Shown here: piece after piece, positions 34,734-42,726 of the stretch
Numbering within the stretch: the first letter of the stretch is position 1
How the letters are laid out: each line of letters opens with the position of its first letter
Assembly (NCBI RefSeq): GCF_001435315.1
Contig: NZ_AZGK01000006.1
Span: 1-64,000 of the forward strand
Source of the DNA: Lentilactobacillus parabuchneri DSM 5707 = NBRC 107865
Lineage (GTDB): Bacteria > Bacillota > Bacilli > Lactobacillales > Lactobacillaceae
Length of the DNA stretch: 64,000 nucleotides
Reading direction: 5' to 3'
Position numbers and translations under genes: made by a program
The notes under the pieces: generated by a model
Databases searched by the model: none
Told to the model about the DNA's origin: nothing
Seen by the model: only the letters and a program-made list of their open reading frames with translations

Positions 34734-35280
34734 TTATTTTTCCCACCGCAATCGGTAGCGTCGTATGTTGGTCATACTTGCCAACCGCGCCTTGAATCGT
34801 ATCTGGTAGTTCCATCGATTCTGGGACGCCATGAATATAGATAACCCGCTTTTCCAAGTGGAGATCATCGTCATTAAAGACTTCTTTGAATTTGTGGCTG
34901 ATTTCTGCCAATGGCACTTCCTTTTTATAATGGAAATGACCGTTAGCATCCGACGTTGGGTAGGTGTCCGTGGGGATATCCATCTTCTCAGGTTTGTCGT
35001 TAAATGGCACCATCGTGGTTCCCGAAACGGGTTCCGTCTCCGCCAAATCCACGTAGCCATCCCCATTAGTATCTTGGGCAATCGTTGCCGGTTGCGCGTC
35101 TTTACCGTCTGGGAACCCATGGAAATGCATCCAGTGCTGGGTATTTGGCGACGTGTGATCCATTGTAATTTCAACCATTAACGTCTCATCATCAACCGTA
35201 AATGTTGCTTCACCGGTTGGATGTGTTCCAATCTTGTCACCATTCAATGATGTAATCGCTGCAACGTACTTTTTAACCAT
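34720..35280 (-). CDS. Unknown cytoplasmic protein with CHRD/SOD-like pattern and calcium-loop motif
   Basis: A 186-residue beta-rich protein without a signal peptide. HWMHFHGFPDG has the spaced His pattern of copper/zinc superoxide dismutase-like or CHRD folds. It is followed by DTNGDGYVDLAE, which reads as an EF-hand-type calcium loop. The ATG at 35280 lies behind AAAGGGAGTG; an upstream GTG would overlap that site. The last four residues are encoded inside a repeat element. Function not assigned. Confidence 0.65.
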   Translation of the reverse strand: MVKKYVAAITSLNGDKIGTHPTGEATFTVDDETLMVEITMDHTSPNTQHWMHFHGFPDGKDAQPATIAQDTNGDGYVDLAETEPVSGTTMVPFNDKPEKMDIPTDTYPTSDANGHFHYKKEVPLAEISHKFKEVFNDDDLHLEKRVIYIHGVPESMELPDTIQGAVGKYDQHTTLPIAVGKIKSAD

Positions 35281-35375
35281 GATTGACACTCCCTTTTATC
35301 TTTTTTAACCGCCTCAAATATAGCACGATTATAAGTTGTGCACAATCTAATTAGTGACATTCTACGATTTTATTT

Positions 35376-36314
35376 TTAAGGTCGGTTAACTGGCCATTGT
35401 GGTGCTTGACCGCTTAGTACCCGCACGACTTCACTGGCAGCGTCCGTTGCCATCCGAGAGAAGCTTTCAACCGTGCTTGACCCAATATGTGGCGTTAATA
35501 ACACGTTATCGAGCTTGAATAACTCACTATCCAGCGGTAACGGTTCCTCATCAAACACGTCTAACGCGGCACCAGCAATCTCCTTTGATTTCAAAGCATC
35601 AATCAGCGCATCCTGATCGACCAGAGCGCCACGACCCAAATTGATTAGCACGCTGCTAGCTTTCATTTCGGCAAGCTGTTCTTTTCCAATCGTGTGATAA
35701 GTGGCCGGATTCGAAGCTAAATGCAGGGTTAAAACGTCTGATTCTTTTAATAAGGTCTCCAAATCCACAAACTGGCCATAACTGGATTCACGTGGCGTTC
35801 GATTGTGAATTAAAATCCGCATTCCCAAACTTCTGGCCTTTTTGGCAACCAACTGACCAATCTTGCCATACCCTAAAATACCAAGGGTCTTGCCTTCAAG
35901 GTCAAAGCCAAGGTGGGCCAGCGGATAGCCAAAGTTGCCATTCCGCATTTCAAGTGAGTCTTTCGTCAAATTTTTGGATACGTCTAAGATTTCAGCAATC
36001 GTCGTCTCTGCCACGGTGGCTGCATTGGCGTTCGGGGTGTTTGTTACCCAGACTCCATGCTTGGCACTGGCGTCAAGATCAACACTGTCATAGCCAACGC
36101 CGTGGCGGGCAATAATTTTTAAGTTGGGCATCTGAGAAATGACATCTTCTCCAATCGGATCAACAAATAAAATCATTCCGTCCACATCTTGGCCATATTT
36201 TAGAATATTTTCTTGATTGGCTCGAGGCACCTCGATCACTTCAAGACCATGGCCTTTTAAATAAGCTTTGCCATCTGATGATAATTGAGCGGGTACAAGT
36301 ACTTTTTGAGTCAT
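35376..36314 (-). CDS. D-2-hydroxyacid dehydrogenase (phosphoglycerate dehydrogenase-like)
   Basis: A 312-residue NAD-dependent enzyme. The cofactor motif is GILGYGKIG (about 145-153). The catalytic Arg is in NLGRGALVDQ, Glu in DVFDEEPL and His in TPHIGSST. It lacks the C-terminal ACT domain of full SerA. The substrate (glyoxylate, hydroxypyruvate or another 2-keto acid) cannot be told. AAAGGAGGAAC precedes the ATG. It is 22 bp after the NUDIX gene and probably cotranscribed. Confidence 0.87.
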   Translation of the reverse strand: MTQKVLVPAQLSSDGKAYLKGHGLEVIEVPRANQENILKYGQDVDGMILFVDPIGEDVISQMPNLKIIARHGVGYDSVDLDASAKHGVWVTNTPNANAATVAETTIAEILDVSKNLTKDSLEMRNGNFGYPLAHLGFDLEGKTLGILGYGKIGQLVAKKARSLGMRILIHNRTPRESSYGQFVDLETLLKESDVLTLHLASNPATYHTIGKEQLAEMKASSVLINLGRGALVDQDALIDALKSKEIAGAALDVFDEEPLPLDSELFKLDNVLLTPHIGSSTVESFSRMATDAASEVVRVLSGQAPQWPVNRP

Positions 36315-36336
36315 TTTACAGTTCCTCCTTTAGTCA

Positions 36337-36789
36337 TTAAACATTCTTGGCAGCGTAAGCGAGCATGTCTTGGGTTTGCTGGTTCAATAATGGTGGCAAT
36401 TTGTCAAAATCAAAGTAGTCCAACTCCAAGGTTTCATCAGTTGCAGTTGAAAGTGTCTGCCCGCCGACTTTCTTTACCAAAAAGAGTTGGGTAATTGTTT
36501 GAACCTCGTCACCGTTTGGGTAGGTAAAAATTCCCTGATCAAATATTTTAAGCGGCTTAACAATCTCAACGTCTACCCCACTGTCTTCTTTGTATTCCCG
36601 GACGCACGTTTCAGCAAACGTTTCGCCGAATTCCATATACCCGCCAGGCAAGCTCCAATTGTGGGTATCCGTTCTTAAATTCAGGAGAACTTGGTGCTGG
36701 TCGTTGAGTAGAATCCCGCCGGCTGTGTTTAAAATTAAAGGCATATGACCGACTAACGAACGAATGGTTTCAATGTATCCAACTGGCAT
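36337..36789 (-). CDS. NUDIX hydrolase
   Basis: A 150-residue protein with the Nudix box at about 50-72 (GYMEFGE, then REYKEDSGV); the usual second Glu of the REUxEE block is Asp. It hydrolyses a nucleoside diphosphate linked to some group; the substrate is unknown. AGAGGTGG precedes the ATG. First gene of a two-gene unit with the dehydrogenase. Confidence 0.85.
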   Translation of the reverse strand: MPVGYIETIRSLVGHMPLILNTAGGILLNDQHQVLLNLRTDTHNWSLPGGYMEFGETFAETCVREYKEDSGVDVEIVKPLKIFDQGIFTYPNGDEVQTITQLFLVKKVGGQTLSTATDETLELDYFDFDKLPPLLNQQTQDMLAYAAKNV

Positions 36790-36883
36790 TTAACCACCTC
36801 TTTCAAAAATTTGAATTCTGTTAGTGTTATCGTCTTACAAAACAGTGTTCAAATCAAGCAAGGAGGAATCCTTTTATGCTTAA

Positions 36884-36895
36884 CTAACATATTAG
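36884..36895. promoter_or_regulatory. CTAACATATTAG motif, site 1
   Basis: A near-palindrome that differs by one base from the CTAATATATTAG operator at 50452. It occurs twice in the 335-bp region before the 37125 gene. The rest of 36790-37124 is AT-rich, with an isolated AAGGAGGAATCC at 36860 and no gene seen. Confidence 0.45.
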
Positions 36896-37056
36896 TCATT
36901 AATTGGTATCATTGATGCCGATTTAATCAAGATATCGATTTCAATTATAAAATATCGTTAAATCCAGTGTTGCCAACGTTTTCATAAGTATTTTCACTTG
37001 TTTTATTTTAAAAAGTGTTTAGAATGATAATTGAAGTAAGGAAGCAATACAAGCCT

Positions 37057-37068
37057 CTAACATATTAG
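37057..37068. promoter_or_regulatory. CTAACATATTAG motif, site 2
   Basis: Identical to site 1 and placed 56 bp before the start codon of the 37125 gene. It probably overlaps the transcript start or early leader. Confidence 0.45.
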
Positions 37069-37124
37069 TTTTAATTCCTTACCAGACTCTCTGACACTGC
37101 TTTGACTTGAAAGGAAGCTTTAAA

Positions 37125-37475
37125 ATGACAACTAAAGACTGGAAAGCATCACTTGAATCAAGCGACGCGTTTAACGATTTCATCACCGATTACTTCAAAG
37201 ACCACAAGCAATTAACCGGAGATTACGAAACCCCATCGTATTATGAGTACTACACCGTAACGCTGAACAGTAAGAAAGGACTGGTCATCACAATGACTAG
37301 TGCTGTTACCAGCGTTCCTAACGCCGAGGTTCCAACCATCCCATTCAAAAACGTTGAGATCATTTCTGTCGAAGAATTTCGTCAACTCATTCTTCACAAG
37401 AAGTTCGCAGATATGCATACATCCCTGGCCGACGTCTTTCAAACAGTCGCAGGCGTTCCCGGTAATTCCAAATAA
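37125..37475 (+). CDS. Small unknown protein, family member c
   Basis: A 116-residue paralogue of the two small proteins at 30932 and 31418. It keeps KDWKASLESSDAF, DYFKDHKQLTG, PSYYEYY, SVEEFRQLILHKKFAD and SLADVFQTVAGVPG, and differs mainly in the middle. It is transcribed alone, with AAAGGAAG before the ATG and a strong terminator after. Two CTAACATATTAG motifs upstream suggest link to the hexuronate regulon. Function unknown. Confidence 0.75.
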   Translation: MTTKDWKASLESSDAFNDFITDYFKDHKQLTGDYETPSYYEYYTVTLNSKKGLVITMTSAVTSVPNAEVPTIPFKNVEIISVEEFRQLILHKKFADMHTSLADVFQTVAGVPGNSK

Positions 37476-37530
37476 ATTCCGGGATCAACTGATTGTCACA
37501 TGTTTTCTGCCAGATCATATGAAATCCCCC

Positions 37531-37581
37531 CCGAAAAAGGCCGAGTCAAAAGTTAATACTTTTGGCCCGACCTTTTTTCGG
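37531..37581 (+). terminator. Terminator of the 37125 gene
   Basis: AAAAAGGCCGAGTCAAAAGT pairs with ACTTTTGGCCCGACCTTTTTT. It shares its GAGTCAAAAGT core with other terminators in the window. Confidence 0.88.
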
Positions 37582-37612
37582 TGGTGGCATCTTTTTACCT
37601 TTTGGAAACGTG

Positions 37613-37646
37613 CAGCGTCTAGTGTCTAAACGGTTTGAGTCGCACT
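37613..37646 (-). repeat. 3'-UTR repeat element, short copy E5
   Basis: On the minus strand it starts AGTGCGACTC and ends CTGCACGTTTCC, with little between. It lies in tandem with copy E4. Confidence 0.5.
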
Positions 37647-37690
37647 TTACTTTGATGTGGATGGTCATTTTGGGTGCTTATTTTACCTTG

Positions 37691-37776
37691 TGGAAACGTG
37701 CTACGCGAACCAACTTCCTCCGCTTAATCCGATAACCATGAAATGCCTACTAGTTACCCGGTTCGCTCCGCACTCT
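37691..37776 (-). repeat. 3'-UTR repeat element, copy E4
   Basis: It begins inside the MFS stop codon context (TAA then GAGTGCGGAGCGAACC, minus strand) and ends TAGCACGTTTCC. It shares GGCATTTCATGG with copy E2. The 300-bp stretch 37476-37775 holds this copy, copy E5 and a terminator, but no gene. Confidence 0.6.
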
Positions 37777-39233
37777 TACTTTATAACCCTTCGATTCGGA
37801 TCCAGCACATTTATCAACAGCACCACGACCAGCATCGTGACCACGCCCACAAACACCATATGAAGCGCTGTGAGGATGATTGGGTCGATTAGCGCCTGAT
37901 TGACCGCAACCTTGGCACCCTTCGAACTGATCACACTATTGACCTGTGAGAAGGTCACATTTCCGTGCAGTTGAAGTCTGATCACCAAATTCAAAATGGC
38001 ACCGTACGCGCCTGCCATCACAGTTTGCCCCAAGGACCGGCCCAACGTTAACACCGATGTCGCCGAGCCAACCATTTCGTTTGGAACCAAATGCTGGCTC
38101 AGAATCGTGTTCATGCTAACGACGATTCCCATGCCCATTCCATTGATCATTGCAATCACATAAAACGCCCACACCGGAAATGTCGGTCCAGCAAAGATCA
38201 GTGACACATAACTCACGAGCATTAAGCTAATTAAGGCAATCGCAATTTGTTTGGGAACAAACTTGGCAATTAATTTACCCACAAAAAACGACGCAATCAG
38301 CCACATAATCGAACTAGACGTAACCACCAGCCCGGCAGTGGTTGCCGACACCCGATAAAGCGATTGAAGCCAAATTGGAAAATACATCTGATAACCAATT
38401 AAAACACCGCTCAAAATGGTCGCGGTTAGGATCTGAATCGTAAACGTTTTTGATTTAAACATCGTCGGAGAAATTAAGGGATCAGAGAAACGATGCTCCT
38501 GCTTGATTAATAGCCAACCAGCAACCGCTGCGACAACTAACAGCATTGTTCCGAAGACCGGCATCGTATCCAGCGCTTGAATCCCAAGTAGCAGGCTAAT
38601 CAATAAGACTGCTAACCAAAGAATCCCCAACCAATCGATGACAAGTTTGCTGTTTAATTCAATCGTTTCGTGATAACCCAGCCAAATTAAAATTGCAACA
38701 ATGATTCCCAACGGCACATTAACGAAAAAGACCCAGTGCCACGAGAGCTGATCAACCAAAAAGCCGCCAATGAGTGGCCCGACCAACGCCGATAATCCCC
38801 AGGCGGTGTTATTTAACGCCAAGACGTTTGCCCGCTCCTTAAAGCTGAAAATATCGGCGATGATCGTAAATGTCAACGGCATCACGGCGCCAGCGCCGAT
38901 CCCTTGAACGGATCTGGCTAAAATCAGGAAGAGAATTGATGGTGACAAACCACTTAACAATGACCCCAGTGAGAAAACAATCACACCCCAGAGAAATATA
39001 TTCCGCCGCCCTAACGTATCCGCCATTTTGCCGTATATTGGCGTGGTGATGGCCGTTGTCAACAGGTAGGCACTCATAATCCAGCTTTGGTAAGCTAAGC
39101 CATGGAGTTCACTGATGATAGACGGCAGGGCCGTTGTGACAATCGTCACTTCAACTGACGTCATAAAAGTCGCAATAAATACTGCGGTCATAATGACCCA
39201 GCGCTTATTGTGAACTTGATTGGTTTGACTCAT
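37776..39233 (-). CDS. MFS efflux transporter, DHA2 (EmrB/QacA) type
   Basis: A 485-residue transporter with fourteen predicted helices. Signatures are TIVTTALPSI in helix 1, the LADTLGRR-type loop (GKMADTLGRRNIF), ARSVQGIGAGAVMPLT (motif C region) and NNTAWGLSALVGPLIGGFL. The drug:H+ antiporter 2 family exports drugs or toxic compounds. Its substrate is unknown. AAAGGAGACTGG precedes the ATG. Confidence 0.87.
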   Translation of the reverse strand: MSQTNQVHNKRWVIMTAVFIATFMTSVEVTIVTTALPSIISELHGLAYQSWIMSAYLLTTAITTPIYGKMADTLGRRNIFLWGVIVFSLGSLLSGLSPSILFLILARSVQGIGAGAVMPLTFTIIADIFSFKERANVLALNNTAWGLSALVGPLIGGFLVDQLSWHWVFFVNVPLGIIVAILIWLGYHETIELNSKLVIDWLGILWLAVLLISLLLGIQALDTMPVFGTMLLVVAAVAGWLLIKQEHRFSDPLISPTMFKSKTFTIQILTATILSGVLIGYQMYFPIWLQSLYRVSATTAGLVVTSSSIMWLIASFFVGKLIAKFVPKQIAIALISLMLVSYVSLIFAGPTFPVWAFYVIAMINGMGMGIVVSMNTILSQHLVPNEMVGSATSVLTLGRSLGQTVMAGAYGAILNLVIRLQLHGNVTFSQVNSVISSKGAKVAVNQALIDPIILTALHMVFVGVVTMLVVVLLINVLDPNRRVIK

Positions 39234-39327
39234 TTTTGACCAGTCTCCTTTCGTGATATGATGAGTTTATTCAATCTCTAAAATTGCACACAAGAAAATA
39301 ATACCACACGTATTTGGAGGACAGCTG

Positions 39328-39825
39328 ATGAATTTAGACTACCGATCCGCAGCATTAAGTGAACTGCCAGAAATCATGGCGATTGAAACAAGTGGTTTTT
39401 CTCCTGCTGAAGCTGCCACTGAAACGGCAATGGCCCAACGGATTAAAGAATATCCAGACACATTTATCGTTGCTAAAGCCGACCACCAAATAGTCGGCTA
39501 CATTGTAGGCCCGGCTTCTCATCAACGCTATATTGACGATGACCTTTTTGAACATGCGCAGCCAAATGATCCAACGGCAGCCTACCAAACCGTGTTGAGC
39601 TTGGTCGTACACCCGGATTTTCGTGGTCACGGAATTGCCAGCCAGCTCCTGGAAAAACTCAAACGGGTTGCGACCGCTCAAAACCGGCAGGCAATCACTC
39701 TTACTTGTTTAAAAGATCTGATTGCCTTTTATGAACGAAACGGCTACAGAAACGAAGGCGTATCTGATTCCGGTCACGCTCACGAAATTTGGTATAACAT
39801 GGTTTTAATGCTTCATAAATCATAA
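39328..39825 (+). CDS. GNAT-family N-acetyltransferase
   Basis: A 165-residue acetyltransferase. The acetyl-CoA motif is LSLVVHPDFRGHGIASQLL (about 91-109), and the LIAFYERNGYRNEG end is typical. The order and the inserted segment after VGYIVGPAS resemble arylalkylamine acetyltransferase-like GNATs, but the substrate is unknown. TTTGGAGGACAGC precedes the ATG. Confidence 0.83.
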   Translation: MNLDYRSAALSELPEIMAIETSGFSPAEAATETAMAQRIKEYPDTFIVAKADHQIVGYIVGPASHQRYIDDDLFEHAQPNDPTAAYQTVLSLVVHPDFRGHGIASQLLEKLKRVATAQNRQAITLTCLKDLIAFYERNGYRNEGVSDSGHAHEIWYNMVLMLHKS

Positions 39826-39933
39826 GGCTTCATTAAGTCCCTTATATTCCAAGCAAGTTTGCTTGAACGATGATTACCTGAATGCTATTATTCAAACGAA
39901 ATGTTTTTTTATTCAGTTCTACTGGAGGTTCTT

Positions 39934-40764
39934 ATGAAAAAAAGAAGTTTTGTTGTCACTGCATTAGCCAGTGTCACCGTTGCTTTGGCAATGCCGCTGG
40001 CCATCTCGACACCAGCTAGTCCGATTACCTATGCAAAATCAACCAAGAAGGTCGCTGGCAAAACCGTTGCCAAGGCCATTCGAAGTACCCCGGATTTAAA
40101 CCCGACTGCGAGTGTTCGTAAATTTCCCGCTTCAGTTTATGACAAGTATTGGCAAGTCTTTGACCGCTGGTATAATGTCCAGCCGATGAGCCAACCCGGA
40201 ACGTTTAAAAATCACACAGCAAAGGTTTACGTTGCCAACAAGGCCTTAAAGAGCTATACCTACGCTGCAATGCAGAATTGGAACAAGGCCCTCAAGGTGA
40301 AGGCTTTTAAGCTGGGAACGAAAGCAAATCATACGATTACCGTCGGCTTCAAGAACGCTGGTACCGGCGAAGGCAGCTGGGATGGTTACTACATTACCAA
40401 CCGACTTTACATTAACTATAACTTCTTTGATAATACACAGTACCTGCCGGCCGTCTATAAGGCGGAAACGGGAACGCCACTGCCGACGGCCAGCCAGCAG
40501 CCGACAAGCGCAGAATACAAGTCGCTGTACGCAACTTACTGGAAATCAGTCTTGACCCATGAATTAGGCCATAGTTTGGGATTGGATCACACCCCGTATT
40601 CAAACGATATCATGGCTGCCGATTCAGGAACAAAGAGCGGCGATGCCAAGTATTCGTGGGATAATTTAAAGGTCGTCAACAATGATTTCGCGGAGTTCCA
40701 GAACCAATTGTCAACAAGAGATATTAACAGGGCAAAGCTGACAAAGGTGCTGGGGTATTGGTAA
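39934..40764 (+). CDS. Secreted matrixin-like zinc metalloprotease
   Basis: A 276-residue exported protein. The signal peptide covers about 1-35, and a short pro-like basic region follows. The catalytic domain has HELGHSLGLDH at 209-219 (His209, His213 and His219 as zinc ligands, Glu210 as base) and a Met-turn at Met227 (DIMAAD). This is a complete metzincin site of the matrixin type. GGAGGTTCTT precedes the ATG. It is similar in plan to the protease at 1736, which has Asp as third ligand. A repeat element starts just after the stop. Confidence 0.82.
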   Translation: MKKRSFVVTALASVTVALAMPLAISTPASPITYAKSTKKVAGKTVAKAIRSTPDLNPTASVRKFPASVYDKYWQVFDRWYNVQPMSQPGTFKNHTAKVYVANKALKSYTYAAMQNWNKALKVKAFKLGTKANHTITVGFKNAGTGEGSWDGYYITNRLYINYNFFDNTQYLPAVYKAETGTPLPTASQQPTSAEYKSLYATYWKSVLTHELGHSLGLDHTPYSNDIMAADSGTKSGDAKYSWDNLKVVNNDFAEFQNQLSTRDINRAKLTKVLGYW

Positions 40765-40768
40765 AGAG

Positions 40769-40891
40769 CAGAGTGCGAAGAAAGACGTTTTGACCCCAGA
40801 GTGTAAGTGAATTAAGCGAATATTCTGGTTTTGAATGTTTGCTTAATTTGCTTACACGGCCGGGGTCAGTCTTTCTGAGCACGTTTACGCC
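40769..40891 (+). repeat. 3'-UTR repeat element, copy E6
   Basis: It starts AGAGTGCG five to eight bases after the protease stop and ends TGAGCACGTTTACGCC. The interior is a long hairpin: AGAAAGAC/GTCTTTCT outer arms, GACCCC/GGGGTC, then GTGTAAG/CTTACAC and AATTAAGC/GCTTAATT. Confidence 0.65.
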
Positions 40892-40934
40892 AAGTAAAAT
40901 GAAAGCACAGAAAACAAGGATCCCCACCAAGCCA

Positions 40935-40981
40935 CAGTGCGACGAAACCGGGGGCAGGGTCGTCGGAATACGTTTTCCAGG
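40935..40981 (+). repeat. 3'-UTR repeat element, short copy E7
   Basis: CAGTGCGACGAAACC to GTCGTCGGAATACGTTTTCC, in tandem with copy E6. Across 40765-41218 no gene is seen; the remaining bases are AT-rich and unassigned. Confidence 0.5.
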
Positions 40982-41218
40982 TTAAATGAAATACGAAATT
41001 TTTATCTACATCAAAACAGAGGAGCCAACCAGCGACAACTTTATTGTCAATGGTTGATTCCTCTGTTTTAATATCACGAATTGGTGTCAGAAGTTTACTA
41101 AGCACGCTAACTATTGACGTCCCCTAACTAATGGCATCTGAAATCGCCTCTCACACATTATCCATCAGTTGCTAAATTTTCTAGAGTTGTTGAATGAATC
41201 GGACTAATTTAATTTAAT

Positions 41219-41677
41219 TTAATTAATGTTGCCCGTTTTCTTTGCATTCGACTTATTAGAAGATTTGATAACCTGTTTTTTCGATTGGGATTTTTTTGTT
41301 TTCTTGGTACTTAAGACGTAAACAGTTTTCATACCCTTTGCTTTTTTAGCACCAACTTTTTTGGCCAATTTCTGTCTGACTTGTTTTTTACTGGGTGCCT
41401 TTATACGCTTCAGTGTTTTCTTGAGCTCCTTTTGACTCATAACTTTCTTTTTAGTTTGAGTCGCATTAGGATCCGAAGCTTTTTTAATATTAGATATTGA
41501 TTGAGTCTCTGACTGACCTTCTGCTTTACCGTGTCCCAGAACTACTTCCGGGTTATTAGCTCTAACAGTTTCGTCGATTGACTTGCTGGCATTGGCAGGC
41601 TGAGAAGAAAAGATCAACGCTCCTCCAACAACGATTGCAATTCCAAACGACTTCAAAAAAACGCGACGCTTAATCAT
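41219..41677 (-). CDS. Secreted lysine-rich protein of unknown function
   Basis: A 152-residue protein. The N-terminal signal peptide (IKRRVFLKSFG, hydrophobic core, then QPANAS) is followed by a polar region and a very Lys-rich C-terminal half (KKAKGMK, TKKTKKSQSKKQ). Its charge suggests binding to teichoic acids or the wall. The ATG at 41677 follows GGGGGG. A TTTAA tandem repeat lies across and after the stop codon. No domain recognised. Confidence 0.65.
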   Translation of the reverse strand: MIKRRVFLKSFGIAIVVGGALIFSSQPANASKSIDETVRANNPEVVLGHGKAEGQSETQSISNIKKASDPNATQTKKKVMSQKELKKTLKRIKAPSKKQVRQKLAKKVGAKKAKGMKTVYVLSTKKTKKSQSKKQVIKSSNKSNAKKTGNIN

Positions 41678-41877
41678 AATAAAATCCCCCCTGTTTATGA
41701 TGAGAAGGCTCAACAGATAATTCCTACTGATACCCCCATACTCAGGTTTAACCTTATGTACACAAGTTGTCAATACTTAAATGTTATCATATTATTCATA
41801 AAGGTTGATGGTATGTTATATATATGAAAAATACCTTTGCATTTATTACCAAGATCTTCAAAATATAAAGAAGATCT

Positions 41878-42651
41878 TTAAGATGTCTCTTCATCTCGTT
41901 TTACTTTAACAGCACTCCTGTCAAACCCAACCAAAAATACAACCGCAACCGCCAGCAAGACACCCCAAACCGCTAGAAAGATCGGCCATGACGTGATCGT
42001 ACTAACCGCATGATCCACGGAAATACCTGGCTGCCAATCAATCAGTGCATGAATTAAAACAACCCATGTTAGTGAATTTGTCGTCAGCCGAATTGCCGCA
42101 AAGATTGCCCCGATGACAAATGCGTAAGTTGCCTGCTGCAATGTCTGTTGAAGGCCCTGCCCTGAAATCAGATTCATGAAGTGAAAGAGCCCAAAGAATA
42201 CCCCGGAGGCCAACGCAGCTTCGGTAAATTTGTACTGTTGTTTTTTAAAAGCGTCTGCGAACGCAGATAATAACAAGCCACGGCAGAGAAATTCTTCAAA
42301 CACCCCCGCTGAAAATGCCATCAACGTATCCGCAATCAGCGTCTGTGAATGAATCATCAACGCCGAATGTGCCAGGACGCTGATAACAATGAATAACCCA
42401 CCCAAACAGATTCCAAAGATAAAGCCCCAGACTTTAGCAAACGTATTTAACTGGATCTTATTTGTGAAAATCTTAGTGGTTCCCAATACATAGTAGACAA
42501 TGCCGGCAACCACGACGGCATAGATAATTCTGGCAATCCCCCGAAGAAGTGGACTCGCCCCCTGAACAGAAAAGTCCACGCCCATTAACAAGATAATAAA
42601 TAGTGCCGCCAAAAGAAATTCTTTTGCCCAAGATAATCGATTTTTAACCAT
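41878..42651 (-). CDS. CPBP-family intramembrane metalloprotease
   Basis: A 257-residue membrane protein with about seven helices. The glutamate pair and Arg are in FEEFLCRGLL, the first His in FFGLFHFMN and the second in HALIDW, the Abi/CPBP (type II CAAX protease-like) active-site pattern. In lactobacilli such genes often neighbour bacteriocin loci, but no bacteriocin is seen here. ACGGGG precedes the ATG. Confidence 0.83.
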   Translation of the reverse strand: MVKNRLSWAKEFLLAALFIILLMGVDFSVQGASPLLRGIARIIYAVVVAGIVYYVLGTTKIFTNKIQLNTFAKVWGFIFGICLGGLFIVISVLAHSALMIHSQTLIADTLMAFSAGVFEEFLCRGLLLSAFADAFKKQQYKFTEAALASGVFFGLFHFMNLISGQGLQQTLQQATYAFVIGAIFAAIRLTTNSLTWVVLIHALIDWQPGISVDHAVSTITSWPIFLAVWGVLLAVAVVFLVGFDRSAVKVKRDEETS

Positions 42652-42678
42652 TGTAGTAACCCCGTTTCGTTATGTATG

Positions 42679-42706
42679 AAAATGACCGGAAGTTATCCGG
42701 CCATTA
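42679..42706 (-). terminator. Terminator of the esterase gene
   Basis: AATGGCCGGA pairs with TCCGGTCATT, followed by TTTC on the minus strand. Short T tract. Confidence 0.5.
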
Positions 42707-42726
42707 ATGTCTAATATTAGTGTAAC

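Noticed and set aside
41849-41878. AAGATCTTC...GAAGATCTT hairpin after the CPBP gene as a terminator
   Set aside because: The stem is perfect but no T tract follows on either strand.
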